Source: Devosia crocina
Lineage (GTDB): Bacteria > Pseudomonadota > Alphaproteobacteria > Rhizobiales > Devosiaceae
NCBI RefSeq assembly: GCF_900116545.1
Contig: NZ_FPCK01000002.1
Coordinates: 496,001-560,000 of the forward strand
DNA: 64,000 bases
Direction: 5' to 3'
Made by a program: the position numbers and the translations under genes. Under the pieces are notes generated by a model. That model ran no database searches. It was given only the letters and a program-made list of their open reading frames with translations, and was not told where the DNA came from. The stretch's first letter is position 1. Each line of letters opens with the position of its first letter. Shown one piece after another: positions 53,535 through 63,545 of this stretch.

Positions 53535-53655
53535 CCCCCTCATCCGGCGCTACGCGCCACCTCTCCCCGAGTGAGAGAAGAAGAGAACGGTGGCCGGCTT
53601 TATTCCTCTCCCTCTCGGGCGGAGGTGGCTCGGCGCAGCCGAGGCGGTGAGGGTG
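53535..53655. repeat. Palindromic repeats (CATCCGGC type)
   Basis: A copy at 53535-53583 (CCCCCTCATCCGGCGC, TACGCGCCACCTCTCCCC) and an opposing degenerate copy at about 53604-53655. They occupy the gap between the sigma-54 activator and the convergent transporter gene. Confidence 0.82.
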
Positions 53656-53702
53656 TCTTTGGCGCGTCCTGATATAGCCCGGCAGGACCCAGCTCGGAAA
53701 AT

Positions 53703-54665
53703 CTACGGCGTGCTGGCTTCCTTGGCCTTGATGCGATCAAGGCCAAGATAGTGCTCGCGCAGGATCACCGCGATTCCCGATCCGACGATGATGACAGCGC
53801 CAAGGACCATGGTCAGGGTCGGAATGTCTCCGAAGATGAAAAACCCGATCACCAGCGTCAGCAGCAGGGAGACATATTCGAAGGGCGCGATGACCGACAT
53901 GTCGGCATGGCGATAGGACGAGGTCATCAGCAACTGCCCGATCCCACCGGCAAAGCCGGCCCCGACGAGCAACAGGGCCTGTTCCATTGTCGGCATGACC
54001 CAGCCAAAGGGGATGGTCAGCAGCGACATGAGGCTGGCAATGATAAAGAAATAGACTACGATCGCTTCGGTTCGCTCGGTGCGTGTCAGATTGCGTACCT
54101 GCATCAGTGCAAAGGCGGTGACGATCGCTCCGCCAAAGGCAGCGATCGCACCGAGAGCTTCGCTATCGCCCAGCGGCTCCCCACTGGTAAAAAGCGTCAG
54201 CCTCGGCCAGAGAATGATCAGCACCCCGACAAGGCCGATGATGACGGCGGTCCAGCGAAACACATGCACCCGCTCCTTGAGCAGGATGGCGCTGAACACC
54301 ACGATGAGAAGCGGGGCGGCATAGCCAATCGCTGTCGCCTCCGGCAGGGGCAAACGGGTCAGGGCGAAGAACCCAAGACTCATCGAGGTGGCTCCGACAA
54401 GGGCACGGAGCACATGGCCCCAAGGCCTTTTCGTGTGGAGCGCCTGTCGCATCTGGCCACGCCAGGCCAGCCAGACAACCACCGGAAGAATGGCGAAGAA
54501 ACAGCGAAAGAAAACCAGTTCCCCCGCAGGGATGGTTTCGGTGGCCTTGAGGCAGGCGGCCATGATCACGAAGAAGACCACCGAGACGACCTTGAGCGAT
54601 ATGCCATACAGCGGGCCACGCGCCACCGCTTGTGTCGTTTCGGCGGCGGACGCAGGAGTTGTCAC
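53703..54665 (-). CDS. EamA/DMT-family transporter
   Basis: A 320-residue drug/metabolite transporter with ten membrane helices in two EamA repeats (about 20-150 and 165-300). RKRP-like charges and the segment FFRCFFAILPVVVWLAWRG are typical. The substrate cannot be predicted. A small gene starts upstream at 54884 on the same strand, 24 bp before this start. It converges with the sigma-54 activator gene. Confidence 0.88.
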   Translation of the reverse strand: MTTPASAAETTQAVARGPLYGISLKVVSVVFFVIMAACLKATETIPAGELVFFRCFFAILPVVVWLAWRGQMRQALHTKRPWGHVLRALVGATSMSLGFFALTRLPLPEATAIGYAAPLLIVVFSAILLKERVHVFRWTAVIIGLVGVLIILWPRLTLFTSGEPLGDSEALGAIAAFGGAIVTAFALMQVRNLTRTERTEAIVVYFFIIASLMSLLTIPFGWVMPTMEQALLLVGAGFAGGIGQLLMTSSYRHADMSVIAPFEYVSLLLTLVIGFFIFGDIPTLTMVLGAVIIVGSGIAVILREHYLGLDRIKAKEASTP

Positions 54666-54689
54666 GGCATGCTCGTCGGTCGTATCGGC

Positions 54690-54884
54690 TTACTTGCCGG
54701 AGGCTTGCTCCAGCTTTTCCTTGGCGATGCGCGCAGTGGCGAATGCCTTGTGCTCGGGGCCAACGGCGCTGCCGGTCTTGATGACCTTGCCGTCGGCGTC
54801 CTGGATTTCCCAGTGCCAGTTTGCATTGGGACCGCTGCCACCCTTGATGCGCAGCTTGATCTGAAGGGAAGATTGTTCGCTCAT
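54690..54884 (-). CDS. Small conserved-looking protein of unknown function
   Basis: A 64-residue protein (SSLQIKLRIKGGSGPNANWHWEIQ, then DADGKVIKTGSAVGPEHKAFATARIAKEKL), apparently beta-strands then a basic helix. No domain recognised. ATG 54884 has AAGG 8 bp upstream. It may be co-transcribed with the EamA gene 24 bp downstream. I have no evidence of conservation, only codon use similar to its neighbours. Confidence 0.62.
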   Translation of the reverse strand: MSEQSSLQIKLRIKGGSGPNANWHWEIQDADGKVIKTGSAVGPEHKAFATARIAKEKLEQASGK

Positions 54885-55019
54885 GAGCAGCCTTATGCAG
54901 CAGGTGCCGGATATAGGAAAGGGGAAAGTGGGTGCTGGTGCATCCCACGTTACCCGATTTGCCACCCAAAGGTGTTTGGAAAGCCCAAATGTTGGCGAGA
55001 TGCTAGCACAAGCACCGCA

Positions 55020-55406
55020 TCAAACCTGCGAAATATCCACTTTGACGCGGTCTCCACCAAAGGTCAGAAGGTCGCGGACAGGTCCATATTCTCCTTCTGC
55101 ATAGGGGTAGTACCAGGCTTCGTCCGGTCCGTCGGCCGTCAGCGTCTTGATGGTATAATAGTGCGCCTCCCCCAGGCCCGGCTCGGCCTTGCGGGTTTCC
55201 GAGGCTTCCAGAATGCCGGGATGAACAGCTTCAAGCGGAACAAAAATCTGCGGGTTACGCCCGGGCTCCTCAAGCTTTACGGCACTGAGCGTGCTGGCAA
55301 TTTCGGCATCGTCGAAAAAGATATGCACGCGCCCTTCGACGGGGGTGACAGTGGCGGTGTTGATGTTGTTGGCGGTCACGGTCGCCTCCTGTTGTGTGAG
55401 GTTCAT
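55020..55406 (-). CDS. DUF427-family protein
   Basis: A 128-residue beta-rich protein. GRVHIFFDDAEIASTLSAVKLEEPGRNPQIFVPLEAVHPGILE, GEAHYYTIKT and EAWYYPYAEGEYGPVRDLLTFG follow the DUF427 pattern; the family is of unknown function. No signal peptide. Start ATG 55406. It faces groES across the heat-shock promoter region. Confidence 0.82.
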   Translation of the reverse strand: MNLTQQEATVTANNINTATVTPVEGRVHIFFDDAEIASTLSAVKLEEPGRNPQIFVPLEAVHPGILEASETRKAEPGLGEAHYYTIKTLTADGPDEAWYYPYAEGEYGPVRDLLTFGGDRVKVDISQV

Positions 55407-55449
55407 CTCCCCATGTTAACGCACGAACAAAATCTGCGTTCACCCCACC

Positions 55450-55478
55450 TTGACTCTGATCGCTGTGCCTTCCTATAT
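55450..55478 (+). promoter_or_regulatory. Putative groESL promoter
   Basis: TTGACT (55450-55455) and a -10 of CTATAT or TATATC at 55473-55479 (17-18 bp spacing). Transcription would begin just upstream of CIRCE, so HrcA bound at CIRCE would block early elongation or initiation. Confidence 0.55.
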
Positions 55479-55491
55479 CCGTGACACCTTG

Positions 55492-55518
55492 TTAGCACTC
55501 CACGCAATCGAGTGCTAA
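55492..55518 (+). promoter_or_regulatory. CIRCE element (HrcA operator)
   Basis: TTAGCACTC (55492-55500), nine bases, then GAGTGCTAA (55510-55518): the exact CIRCE consensus. It lies 45 bp before groES and implies heat-shock control by HrcA, whose gene is not in the window. Confidence 0.97.
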
Positions 55519-55563
55519 CAAGCGCAAAATTGCATTCAGAAATGATGCCAAGAGGAACGTACC

Positions 55564-55854
55564 ATGGGCTTCCGTCCCCTGCATGACCGCGTTGTCGTCC
55601 GTCGCGTCGACAGTGAAGAAAAGACCAAGGGCGGGATCATCATCCCCGACACCGCCAAGGAAAAGCCCTCCGAGGGCGTGATTGTCTCCGTGGGCCCTGG
55701 CGCTCGCGATGAAAACGGCAAGATCAACGCGCTCGACGTCAAGGCCGGCGATCGCGTGCTCTTCGGCAAGTGGAGCGGCACCGAGGTCAAGCTCAACGGC
55801 GAAGACCTGATCATCATGAAGGAAAGCGACATCATGGGCATCGTCGAAGCCTGA
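55564..55854 (+). CDS. groES: Co-chaperonin GroES
   Basis: 96-residue lid of the GroEL folding chamber. The sequence [45 protein letters not shown] is canonical and contains the mobile loop [17 protein letters not shown] 55564 has an AAGAGGAA-type ribosome site. Downstream of CIRCE and 49 bp before groEL. Confidence 0.99.
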   Translation: MGFRPLHDRVVVRRVDSEEKTKGGIIIPDTAKEKPSEGVIVSVGPGARDENGKINALDVKAGDRVLFGKWSGTEVKLNGEDLIIMKESDIMGIVEA

Positions 55855-55891
55855 GGCTTTGCGACCCTTCCTGTCGTTCAACCCATTCTAA

Positions 55892-57544
<1,653 letters not shown>

Positions 57545-57647
57545 GCAGTCCGACCCACAAAAATCAGGATGCCCGGATCGATCCTGTCGGCTCGGGCATT
57601 CTGGAAGACTTCGAGGCTCGTTTCTTCCCAGTCACGATCTTCGCAGC

Positions 57648-57675
57648 AAGGCGCAGTGGCAACACTGCGCCTTTT
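57648..57675 (+). terminator. Rho-independent terminator of groESL
   Basis: AAGGCGCAGTG pairs perfectly with CACTGCGCCTT around a GCAA tetraloop (57659-57662) and is followed by TTCC. It may also serve the converging TSUP gene. A weaker hairpin (ATGCCCG..CGGGCAT) lies just before it at 57569-57599. Confidence 0.85.
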
Positions 57676-57704
57676 CCATTTCCGCGTGCTGAAGCGGCCT
57701 GCCT

Positions 57705-58454
57705 TCAGGGCCAGAGCAGGAGCTTGAGTGCCATGGCGATCGAGACCACCACAACGAGCGGCCGGATCAACTTGGCGCCGAAGCGGATACCGGCACGGGC
57801 CCCGACATAGCCGCCGATCACCTGCCCGCCGGCCATCACAATAGCCGCCTGCCACACGACGTCGCCGCCGATGATGAAGATGACCAGGGCTGCAAGGTTG
57901 GATGTCAGGTTCAGCAGCTTGGTATTGCCTGTCGCGCGCGTGATGCCGAGGCCGAAAAGCAGCACGAAGCCGATCGTGAAGAACGAACCCGTGCCTGGGC
58001 CGAAAACTCCATCATAAAATCCGATGACGAAACCGAGCACCGGCACCCAGCGCGGAAAGGCAAGCCGGGAAGCGCGATCGGCATCGGACAGACTCGGTGC
58101 GAACAGGAAGTAGAGTGCGATCGCAATGAGCGCGATCGGAACGGCGACGTTGAGCACGCTGGTATCGATCTGCTTGACGATCAGGGCACCGATGAGGCTC
58201 CCAGCAAGAGTGGTCGCGACCGAGGGTACGAGCGCGCGCACCGACACAAAGCCGCGGCGCCAATAGGTCAGCACCGCCATCGCCGTGCCGATGGAGGACT
58301 GCATCTTGTTGGTGGCGAGGGCACTGATGGGCGGAAGGCCTGCCGAAAGGAGCGCCGGCACGGTGATCATGCCACCCCCGCCCGCAACCGCATCGACAAA
58401 GCCGGCCAACATGCCGACGCCGGCCAGAGCCAGAAGAACCATGGGTTCGAGCAT
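57705..58454 (-). CDS. TSUP (TauE/SafE)-family membrane protein
   Basis: A 249-residue permease-like protein with about eight helices. The opening LALAGVGMLAGFVDAVAGGGGMITVPALLSAGLPPISALATNKMQSSIGTA and the repeated GFVIGFYDGVFGPGTGSFF and TGNTKLLNLTSNLAAL are the family's two halves. TSUP proteins export or import small organic or sulfur anions; the substrate is unknown. I start at ATG 58454. Downstream of hisG but in its own context. Confidence 0.88.
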   Translation of the reverse strand: MLEPMVLLALAGVGMLAGFVDAVAGGGGMITVPALLSAGLPPISALATNKMQSSIGTAMAVLTYWRRGFVSVRALVPSVATTLAGSLIGALIVKQIDTSVLNVAVPIALIAIALYFLFAPSLSDADRASRLAFPRWVPVLGFVIGFYDGVFGPGTGSFFTIGFVLLFGLGITRATGNTKLLNLTSNLAALVIFIIGGDVVWQAAIVMAGGQVIGGYVGARAGIRFGAKLIRPLVVVVSIAMALKLLLWP

Positions 58455-58552
58455 GGCGATATCAACTCCAGAAAAGCCGCCGACGCGCGGCAATACGCGC
58501 TCACCCTTCCGGCCGCAGACAGGGGAGTGACGGAAACAAGTGGATCGGCAGA

Positions 58553-59257
58553 TCAGGCTGGCGCGGCACCAAGCTTTTGCAAAAGGTTTGCGACCTGGGC
58601 GCGCTGCGCATCCGACCAGGGCGCTGTGCGCGAGACGATCAGGTTGGCCTCGCTTTTCAGCATCACCCCATCCTCTAAGACCCGCAGGCCATTGGCCGCG
58701 AGGGTGGAGCCGGTCGATGTGATATCGACAACGATATCGGCAGCGCCTGAAGCAGGCGCGGCTTCTGTTGCGCCAAGACTTTCAACGATCCGGTATTCGG
58801 CGATGCCAGCACGGGCAAAGTGCTGGCGGGTGATGGTGATATACTTGGTGGCGATCCGCAGCCAGCGCTTGTGACGGCTGCGGAAATCGGATGCGACATC
58901 GGCCAGATCGTGAAGATGGGTGACATCGATCCAGGCTTCCGGCACGGCGATCACCACATCGGCGTGGCCAAAACCCATGGGCAAGGCAAAGGTCACGCTA
59001 TCCGGGCCGGTTTCGCTCGTCTCATGGATCAGGTCCCGCCCGGTGACGCCGACGTCGATATTGCCGCGGATCAGTTCGCGCGCGATTTCGGAGGCGGGGA
59101 AAAAGCGCACGGTCACATCGGGTTCGCCATCCATCACCCCGAGATAAGAGCGCGCGCCGCCCGGACGCGAAATGGTGAGGCCGCGTGCGGCGAACCATTC
59201 GCGGGTCAGCTCTTCGAGCCGCCCCTTGGAGGGAACAGCCAGGGTAATGCCGGTCAT
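58553..59257 (-). CDS. hisG: ATP phosphoribosyltransferase, short form
   Basis: First enzyme of histidine synthesis. The 234-residue length marks the short HisG form that needs HisZ. Features: LAVPSKGRLEELTREWFAARGL, GVTGRDLIHETSETG and the PRPP site ADIVVDITSTGSTLAANGL. It begins at ATG 59257 and overlaps the hisZ stop (ATGA), so the subunits are translationally coupled. Start at 59257 rather than the in-frame 59299. Confidence 0.95.
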   Translation of the reverse strand: MTGITLAVPSKGRLEELTREWFAARGLTISRPGGARSYLGVMDGEPDVTVRFFPASEIARELIRGNIDVGVTGRDLIHETSETGPDSVTFALPMGFGHADVVIAVPEAWIDVTHLHDLADVASDFRSRHKRWLRIATKYITITRQHFARAGIAEYRIVESLGATEAAPASGAADIVVDITSTGSTLAANGLRVLEDGVMLKSEANLIVSRTAPWSDAQRAQVANLLQKLGAAPA

Positions 59258-60318
59258 GGTGCGATCTCCGCTTCGAGCCGGTCGACCCAGAGTGCACAAC
59301 CAGAGGCCGCAATCGGCGCCGTGGCGCCCAGGCGCTCCAGCAAGCGGTCGTATTGTCCGCCCGAAGCCAGCACTTCGCCATGCCGCCCGGTCATCTCGAA
59401 AACAATGCCGGTATAATAATCAAGCCGCGGCGAAAAAGCGGCATCGAAGCTGACATGGGCTTCCCCAAGGGAATCGAGATGACGGCGAATGGTGCGGATC
59501 GGCGCACCCAGCATCAGCTTGTGCGCATCGGCGAGAGCTTCTACCTGCCGGAGTGCGGACAGGACTTCGCCGGAAATAGCGAGATACTGGCGCAGCAGCG
59601 CAAGTGTGCCGGCTGGCACATGGGCAGCATCGAGCGCCTGCTGCTCAAGGTAGCGATCAGCGATTTCCTCTGGCGTACGCCCCTCGGATAGGCTGAGGCC
59701 AGATGACACCATGCGCGCCGTGACATCCTCAACCAGCACATCGCGCGCGGGCTGCTCCTGCCGCGGCAGATCGGGGGCGGCCTCGAGGCGCGAAAGCAGG
59801 CGCTCCATCGCTTCGGGATGGCCGAAACGGTGACGGATACGCGGACGCCAGGCGGCCGGCATATCGGCCTGCACCAGCAGGGCTTCGAAGAGCCCTACCC
59901 CACCGAGGCGGATGCGCGGGGTCAAGCCGAAAATCGAGAGGGCAGCACGAGCGAAGGTGAACACCTGATCTAGCGCCACATCCCCGTCGGGCTGGGCCAG
60001 AAGCTCTATGCCGGCCTGGTCGAACTCGGCAGGGCCCGTCTCGCGCTGGCGGAAGATGGGACCGAGATAGGTGAAGGCGGCCGGCTGGCGCGTGCCATCG
60101 GCGATGTAGTCGCGCACGATCGGCAGCGTGAATTCAGGCCGCAGGCAGTGCTCGGCACCGGTTCGATCGGCGGTCAGCAGCAGGCGGCGGCCGAACTCTT
60201 CGCCGGCGAGATCGAAGTATGGATCGGCGGGAAGCAGCAGCGGCGGCGTCGCGCGACAACCACCCTGCGCTTCAACGAGGGCTTCAAGCTGTGCCCGCCG
60301 CATCGCAGCGTTAGTCAT
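59254..60318 (-). CDS. hisZ: ATP phosphoribosyltransferase regulatory subunit
   Basis: HisRS-like, catalytically inactive partner of short HisG. The 354 residues have the class II core (AGEEFGRRLLLTADRTGAEHCLRPEFTLPI, LDYYTGIVFEMTGRHGEVLASGGQYDRLLERLG) but no synthetase activity is expected. It follows hisS by 66 bp and overlaps hisG. Together they feed histidine synthesis. Confidence 0.95.
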   Translation of the reverse strand: MTNAAMRRAQLEALVEAQGGCRATPPLLLPADPYFDLAGEEFGRRLLLTADRTGAEHCLRPEFTLPIVRDYIADGTRQPAAFTYLGPIFRQRETGPAEFDQAGIELLAQPDGDVALDQVFTFARAALSIFGLTPRIRLGGVGLFEALLVQADMPAAWRPRIRHRFGHPEAMERLLSRLEAAPDLPRQEQPARDVLVEDVTARMVSSGLSLSEGRTPEEIADRYLEQQALDAAHVPAGTLALLRQYLAISGEVLSALRQVEALADAHKLMLGAPIRTIRRHLDSLGEAHVSFDAAFSPRLDYYTGIVFEMTGRHGEVLASGGQYDRLLERLGATAPIAASGCALWVDRLEAEIAP

Positions 60319-60384
60319 GATAGCGCTTCCACTTCTCCTGGGAGAAAGAGGTGGGGATCGCGCATGCCCGGAGCCCCCTGGTCA

Positions 60385-61803
60385 TCATTGCTCGCTCAGC
60401 AATTTCTGGATGGCTGCTACGAGGTCTTCGCGCTTGATCTCGAACTGGCCGGGCCGGGCGGCCTTCCATTCGGCATTGTCGGTGATGGCCTGCGCTGCCT
60501 GCTTGCCGGCGACGAGGTCCTTGACCTGCAAAATGCCCCCTTCGCGCTCCTGGCTGCCTTCGATGATGACAGCCGGCGCATTGCGCTTGTCGGCATAGGC
60601 GACCTGCTTGCCGAAATTCTTGGTGGAGCCAAGAAACATTTCGGCGCGGATGCCGGCCTGGCGGAGTTCGGAAACCATAGCCTGGTAGCGGGCGGTCTGG
60701 TCCTTGTCCATGACGAGCACGACGACAGGACCGACAGGCTCGTCCGAGCCAAGATTGCCGGTCAGCTTCAGCGCATTGGCAAGGCGCGAGACGCCGATCG
60801 AGAAACCGGTTGCCGGCACCGGCTCGCGGCGAAAGCGGGAAACAAGGCCGTCATAACGGCCACCGCCGCCGACCGAGCCGAAGACCACGTCCTGGCCCTT
60901 TTCATTCTGCACCTTGAAGGTCAGTTCGATCTCGAAGACTGGGCCGGTATAATATTCAAGGCCGCGCACGACCGAGGGATCGATCTTGATCTTTTCAGGC
61001 CCATAACCGGCCGCGTCGAACAGGGTCTGCATCGCTTCAAGTTCGGTGACGCCGTCATTTCCTGCGGGGGGCTTGCCGCCGATATAGTCGAGCACCACCG
61101 CGGCCTGCGCGTCAGAGAGCCCAGCGCCCTTGGTGAAGTCGCCGCTCTCGTCCTTGCGCCCTGCCCCGAGCAGCAGCTTGACGCCTTCGGGACCGAACTT
61201 GTCGAGCTTGTCTACGGCACGAAGCACGGTCAGCTTCTGCTCGACGGAAGAAACACCCGCAGCCTCGAGCACACCGTCGAGCACCTTACGGTTGTTGACG
61301 CGCACGACGTATTTCCCGCCAAGACCGAGCGCATCCATGACGTCGGCCATCATCATGCACATTTCGGCATCGGCCTCGGGACCGGGCGCGCCAACGGTGT
61401 CGGCGTCGAACTGCATGAACTGGCGGAAGCGGCCCGGGCCTGGCTTTTCGTTGCGGAACACATAGCCCTGCCGATAGGAGCGGTAAGGCTTAGGCAGGGT
61501 TTCAAAGTTTTCAGCAAAGAAGCGGGCGAGCGGCGCCGTCAGATCGTAGCGCAGGCTCATCCACTGCTCGTCGTCGTCCTGCAGCGAAAAAACGCCGGCA
61601 TTGGGCCGGTCGGTATCGGGCAGGAATTTGCCCAGCGTTTCTGTGAATTCGAAAAGCGGCGTTTCCACGGGGTCGAACCCATAGCGCTCATAGACCTTGC
61701 GAATGGTGTCGATCATCCGGCCGACCGCGGCGATATCGCCCGGCGTCCGGTCTTCGAAACCGCGCGGCAGGCGGGGCGAGATCAGCTTGGTCTTTTCGGT
61801 CAT
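60385..61803 (-). CDS. hisS: Histidyl-tRNA synthetase, divergent alphaproteobacterial type
   Basis: Charges tRNA-His. The 472 residues are a class II synthetase with motif 2 [22 protein letters not shown], the His box [13 protein letters not shown] and a C-terminal anticodon domain. The sequence [14 protein letters not shown] is typical of the alphaproteobacterial group that uses tRNA-His without G-1 and with A73; the local tRNA-His (63469-63545) has exactly those features. Length is longer than the common 420-430. First of hisS-hisZ-hisG. Confidence 0.95.
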   Translation of the reverse strand: MTEKTKLISPRLPRGFEDRTPGDIAAVGRMIDTIRKVYERYGFDPVETPLFEFTETLGKFLPDTDRPNAGVFSLQDDDEQWMSLRYDLTAPLARFFAENFETLPKPYRSYRQGYVFRNEKPGPGRFRQFMQFDADTVGAPGPEADAEMCMMMADVMDALGLGGKYVVRVNNRKVLDGVLEAAGVSSVEQKLTVLRAVDKLDKFGPEGVKLLLGAGRKDESGDFTKGAGLSDAQAAVVLDYIGGKPPAGNDGVTELEAMQTLFDAAGYGPEKIKIDPSVVRGLEYYTGPVFEIELTFKVQNEKGQDVVFGSVGGGGRYDGLVSRFRREPVPATGFSIGVSRLANALKLTGNLGSDEPVGPVVVLVMDKDQTARYQAMVSELRQAGIRAEMFLGSTKNFGKQVAYADKRNAPAVIIEGSQEREGGILQVKDLVAGKQAAQAITDNAEWKAARPGQFEIKREDLVAAIQKLLSEQ

Positions 61804-61871
61804 GGAAGAGCCTTAGGGAAGTCGCGCCGTTCCTAGCGGATCGAGGCGGGAGAGACAACAGTTTGGGCAAA

Positions 61872-61896
61872 GGCGGCCGGGGGGTGCCCGGCCGCC
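61872..61896 (-). terminator. Strong GC hairpin upstream of hisS
   Basis: GGCGGCCGGG (61872-61881) and CCCGGCCGCC (61887-61896) form a perfect 10-bp stem; on the minus strand the stem is followed by TTTGCCC. It lies between the small gene at 61905 and hisS and could end the small transcript. Confidence 0.6.
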
Positions 61897-61904
61897 TCTG
61901 CGCG

Positions 61905-62165
61905 TCATGGGCCAGCCCTGCCTTTTCTGGCAGGGATCAGGGACATCGCGGGAAGCGAATGCCAGGCGATCGGTTCTGCCTGTTCTGGCAAGCCGACATC
62001 GGCTCTGAGATAGTTGGGCAGATTGGCCGGCACGCGAGGCCGGCTCCACCAGGCCCCGATCGCTGCAGCAAGCACGGGCACGAGCCCGCGCTGGTGCACC
62101 GCGTCTGCAATGGAAAATTCAAGGCGCAAAACAACATTGCGCTCGGAAAGAACGTCGGAAGACAT
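61905..62165 (-). CDS. Small protein of unknown function
   Basis: An 86-residue protein whose middle (AAAIGAWWSRPRVPANLPNYLRADVGLPEQ) recalls DUF1127-type tails (LRADIGL), but the match is too short to assign. Codon use is like neighbouring genes, and a GC hairpin follows its stop at 61896. The ATG at 62165 has no ribosome site and is preceded within 9 bases by a perfect hairpin. Other frames here are also open, so the call is uncertain. Confidence 0.5.
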   Translation of the reverse strand: MSSDVLSERNVVLRLEFSIADAVHQRGLVPVLAAAIGAWWSRPRVPANLPNYLRADVGLPEQAEPIAWHSLPAMSLIPARKGRAGP

Positions 62166-62173
62166 CGCAATAT

Positions 62174-62196
62174 CCGGCAGGTATCAACCCTGCCGG
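62174..62196. other. Perfect hairpin in front of the 62165 start
   Basis: CCGGCAGG (62174-62181) and CCTGCCGG (62189-62196) with a 7-base loop. On the plus strand it is followed by CCTCTCTTTTT, which looks like a Rho-independent terminator, although no plus-strand gene is recognised before it. On the minus strand it sits 9 bases upstream of a start codon and could hide it. Confidence 0.6.
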
Positions 62197-62325
62197 CCTC
62201 TCTTTTTGGAGTAGAGCAAGGAGCGCGATCGCGGACGCAATGCGACCCGGTTTCGACGCTCAGCAGGGGTGGTTGGACTTGTCCGCGGGCACAAGGCCCT
62301 GGAGGTTACCGTAAGGCGCTTGACC

Positions 62326-62397
62326 TTAGGCCGTTAGGCGGCCGGTACGGGTAAGATGATGCCAAATCCCCGAGTGGCGAAACGATACATGATTCAT
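62326..62397 (-). CDS. Possible 23-residue leader peptide
   Basis: ATG at 62397 with a strong GAGGGAG ribosome site 7 bases upstream and TAA at 62328-62326. The peptide (MNHVSFRHSGIWHHL, then TRTGRLTA) contains four His and three Arg. It is 160 bp upstream of the small gene at 62165 and 520 bp upstream of hisS, in an otherwise gene-free stretch (62166-62639) with several possible hairpins. It may be a regulatory leader; no family is recognised. Confidence 0.4.
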   Translation of the reverse strand: MNHVSFRHSGIWHHLTRTGRLTA

Positions 62398-62639
62398 GAA
62401 ACGTCTCCCTCAGGTTGGCAGATGCGGACGATTGGCTTCTAGCTCGCGTTTTCGTGTTCGGCAAGAGCAAAGTGAGACAGTCTGTCGCAGGCCGTGACTT
62501 TGTTGCCGCCGCGCAACAGGTCGTGAAACCTTCATCTTCGATTAGCCATTCCCGCAAACCTCTCGTTTACCACGCGGCTTGACCTCTCCTTGGGAGCTTG
62601 CGGTCACAATCTGCCCCACGTCATTTGGGGATCGACGAT

Positions 62640-63266
62640 ATGGCCGACATCAAAAGCCTGCTGGCAATTGCGCTTGGCGCGAGCCTGACGCTGAGCCTGC
62701 CATCGCCAGGCTTTGCACAGACGCGGTTTCAAGACGGGTGGCGTTTTGCCCCGCCGCCCGGCGTTACGCTGACAAGCCAGAGGCCGCGCCACGCGCTCGC
62801 CCTTCAGGGCAACCCACATGTTCACCCGGCCTATCTGCGTCAGGTCGTGCCTTATTCTACCGGCGAGCGCTCGGGCACGATCGTGGTCGATACCGGTGCG
62901 CATTTTCTCTATTTCGTGCTCGGCGACGGCCGGGCTCTGCGCTACGGCATCGGGGTAGCCCGCGAGGGCTTCGAATGGAGCGGAACGCATCGGGTGACGC
63001 GAAAGGCCGAATGGCCTGGGTGGACGCCGCCCGCCGAGATGCGCAAGCGCCAGCCTGGCTTGCCGGCCCATATGGAGGGCGGCCCCAACAATCCGCTCGG
63101 GGCACGCGCCCTTTATCTCGGTTCGACGCTTTACCGCATCCACGGCACGAACGAACCCTGGAGCATCGGACAGAACGTCTCCTCGGGCTGCATCCGCATG
63201 ACCAATGAGGACGTCATCGACCTTTATGGACGCGTCAAAATGAACACGAAAGTGGTGGTCCTTTAA
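62640..63266 (+). CDS. L,D-transpeptidase (YkuD domain)
   Basis: A 208-residue exported cell-wall cross-linking enzyme. A signal peptide (LLAIALGASLTLSLPSPGFAQ) precedes the YkuD domain: GTIVVDTGAHFLYFVLGDGRALRYGIGVAREGFEW, IHGTNEPWSIGQNVSSGCIRMTNEDVIDLY with catalytic His and Cys in the SGCIR motif. It forms 3-3 cross-links in peptidoglycan or attaches proteins. ATG 62640 has GGGGA 8 bp upstream; the in-frame start at 62598 is not needed. Confidence 0.93.
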   Translation: MADIKSLLAIALGASLTLSLPSPGFAQTRFQDGWRFAPPPGVTLTSQRPRHALALQGNPHVHPAYLRQVVPYSTGERSGTIVVDTGAHFLYFVLGDGRALRYGIGVAREGFEWSGTHRVTRKAEWPGWTPPAEMRKRQPGLPAHMEGGPNNPLGARALYLGSTLYRIHGTNEPWSIGQNVSSGCIRMTNEDVIDLYGRVKMNTKVVVL

Positions 63267-63313
63267 CACGGATTGCTGGCAGACATGCTTATACCCTGGT
63301 CGGGAGATCAAGC

Positions 63314-63433
63314 ATGACAGGAAACCGGGCCAACCCGAATATTTGTAAGCTTGTGACCGAGCAACCGGCAGGACTAGGCTCGGCCCGTGCCGCCATCGGC
63401 AAAGCACTCTCCGCTCTGCGCCGAGCGCGCTGA
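63314..63433 (+). CDS. Possible small protein, 39 residues
   Basis: ATG 63314 has GGGAG 7 bp upstream and the frame stops at TGA 63431-63433. The product is basic (NICKLVTEQPAGLGSARAAI, then GKALSALRRAR) and may form a basic C-terminal helix. No family is recognised. It lies between the L,D-transpeptidase gene and tRNA-His, a 202-bp gap with no other gene. Confidence 0.4.
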   Translation: MTGNRANPNICKLVTEQPAGLGSARAAIGKALSALRRAR

Positions 63434-63468
63434 GGAGAAGGGAATGAGTTTAGTTTTTGCGGGGTAGG

Positions 63469-63545
63469 TGGTACCGCCTCTCCGGATTGAACGGAGGACC
63501 TCTAGATCCACAATCTAGCGCTCTAACCAACTGAGCTAAGGCGGC
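63469..63545 (-). tRNA. tRNA-His (GTG anticodon), CCA encoded
   Basis: Minus-strand cloverleaf: acceptor GCCGCCU pairs with AGGCGGU, D-stem AGCUCAGUUGGUUAGAGC, anticodon stem CUAGA/UCUAG around UU-GUG-GA, T-arm CUCCG-UUCAAUC-CGGAG, then A73 and CCA. Base -1 is encoded as U, not G, and the discriminator is A; pair 1:72 is G:U. This is the divergent alphaproteobacterial tRNA-His type, matching the nearby hisS. Confidence 0.96.

Noticed and set aside
62326..62397. Classical histidine attenuator leader for the his genes
   Set aside because: The peptide has four separated His codons rather than a run, and a small gene and hairpin lie between it and hisS. Kept only as an unexplained leader-like region.
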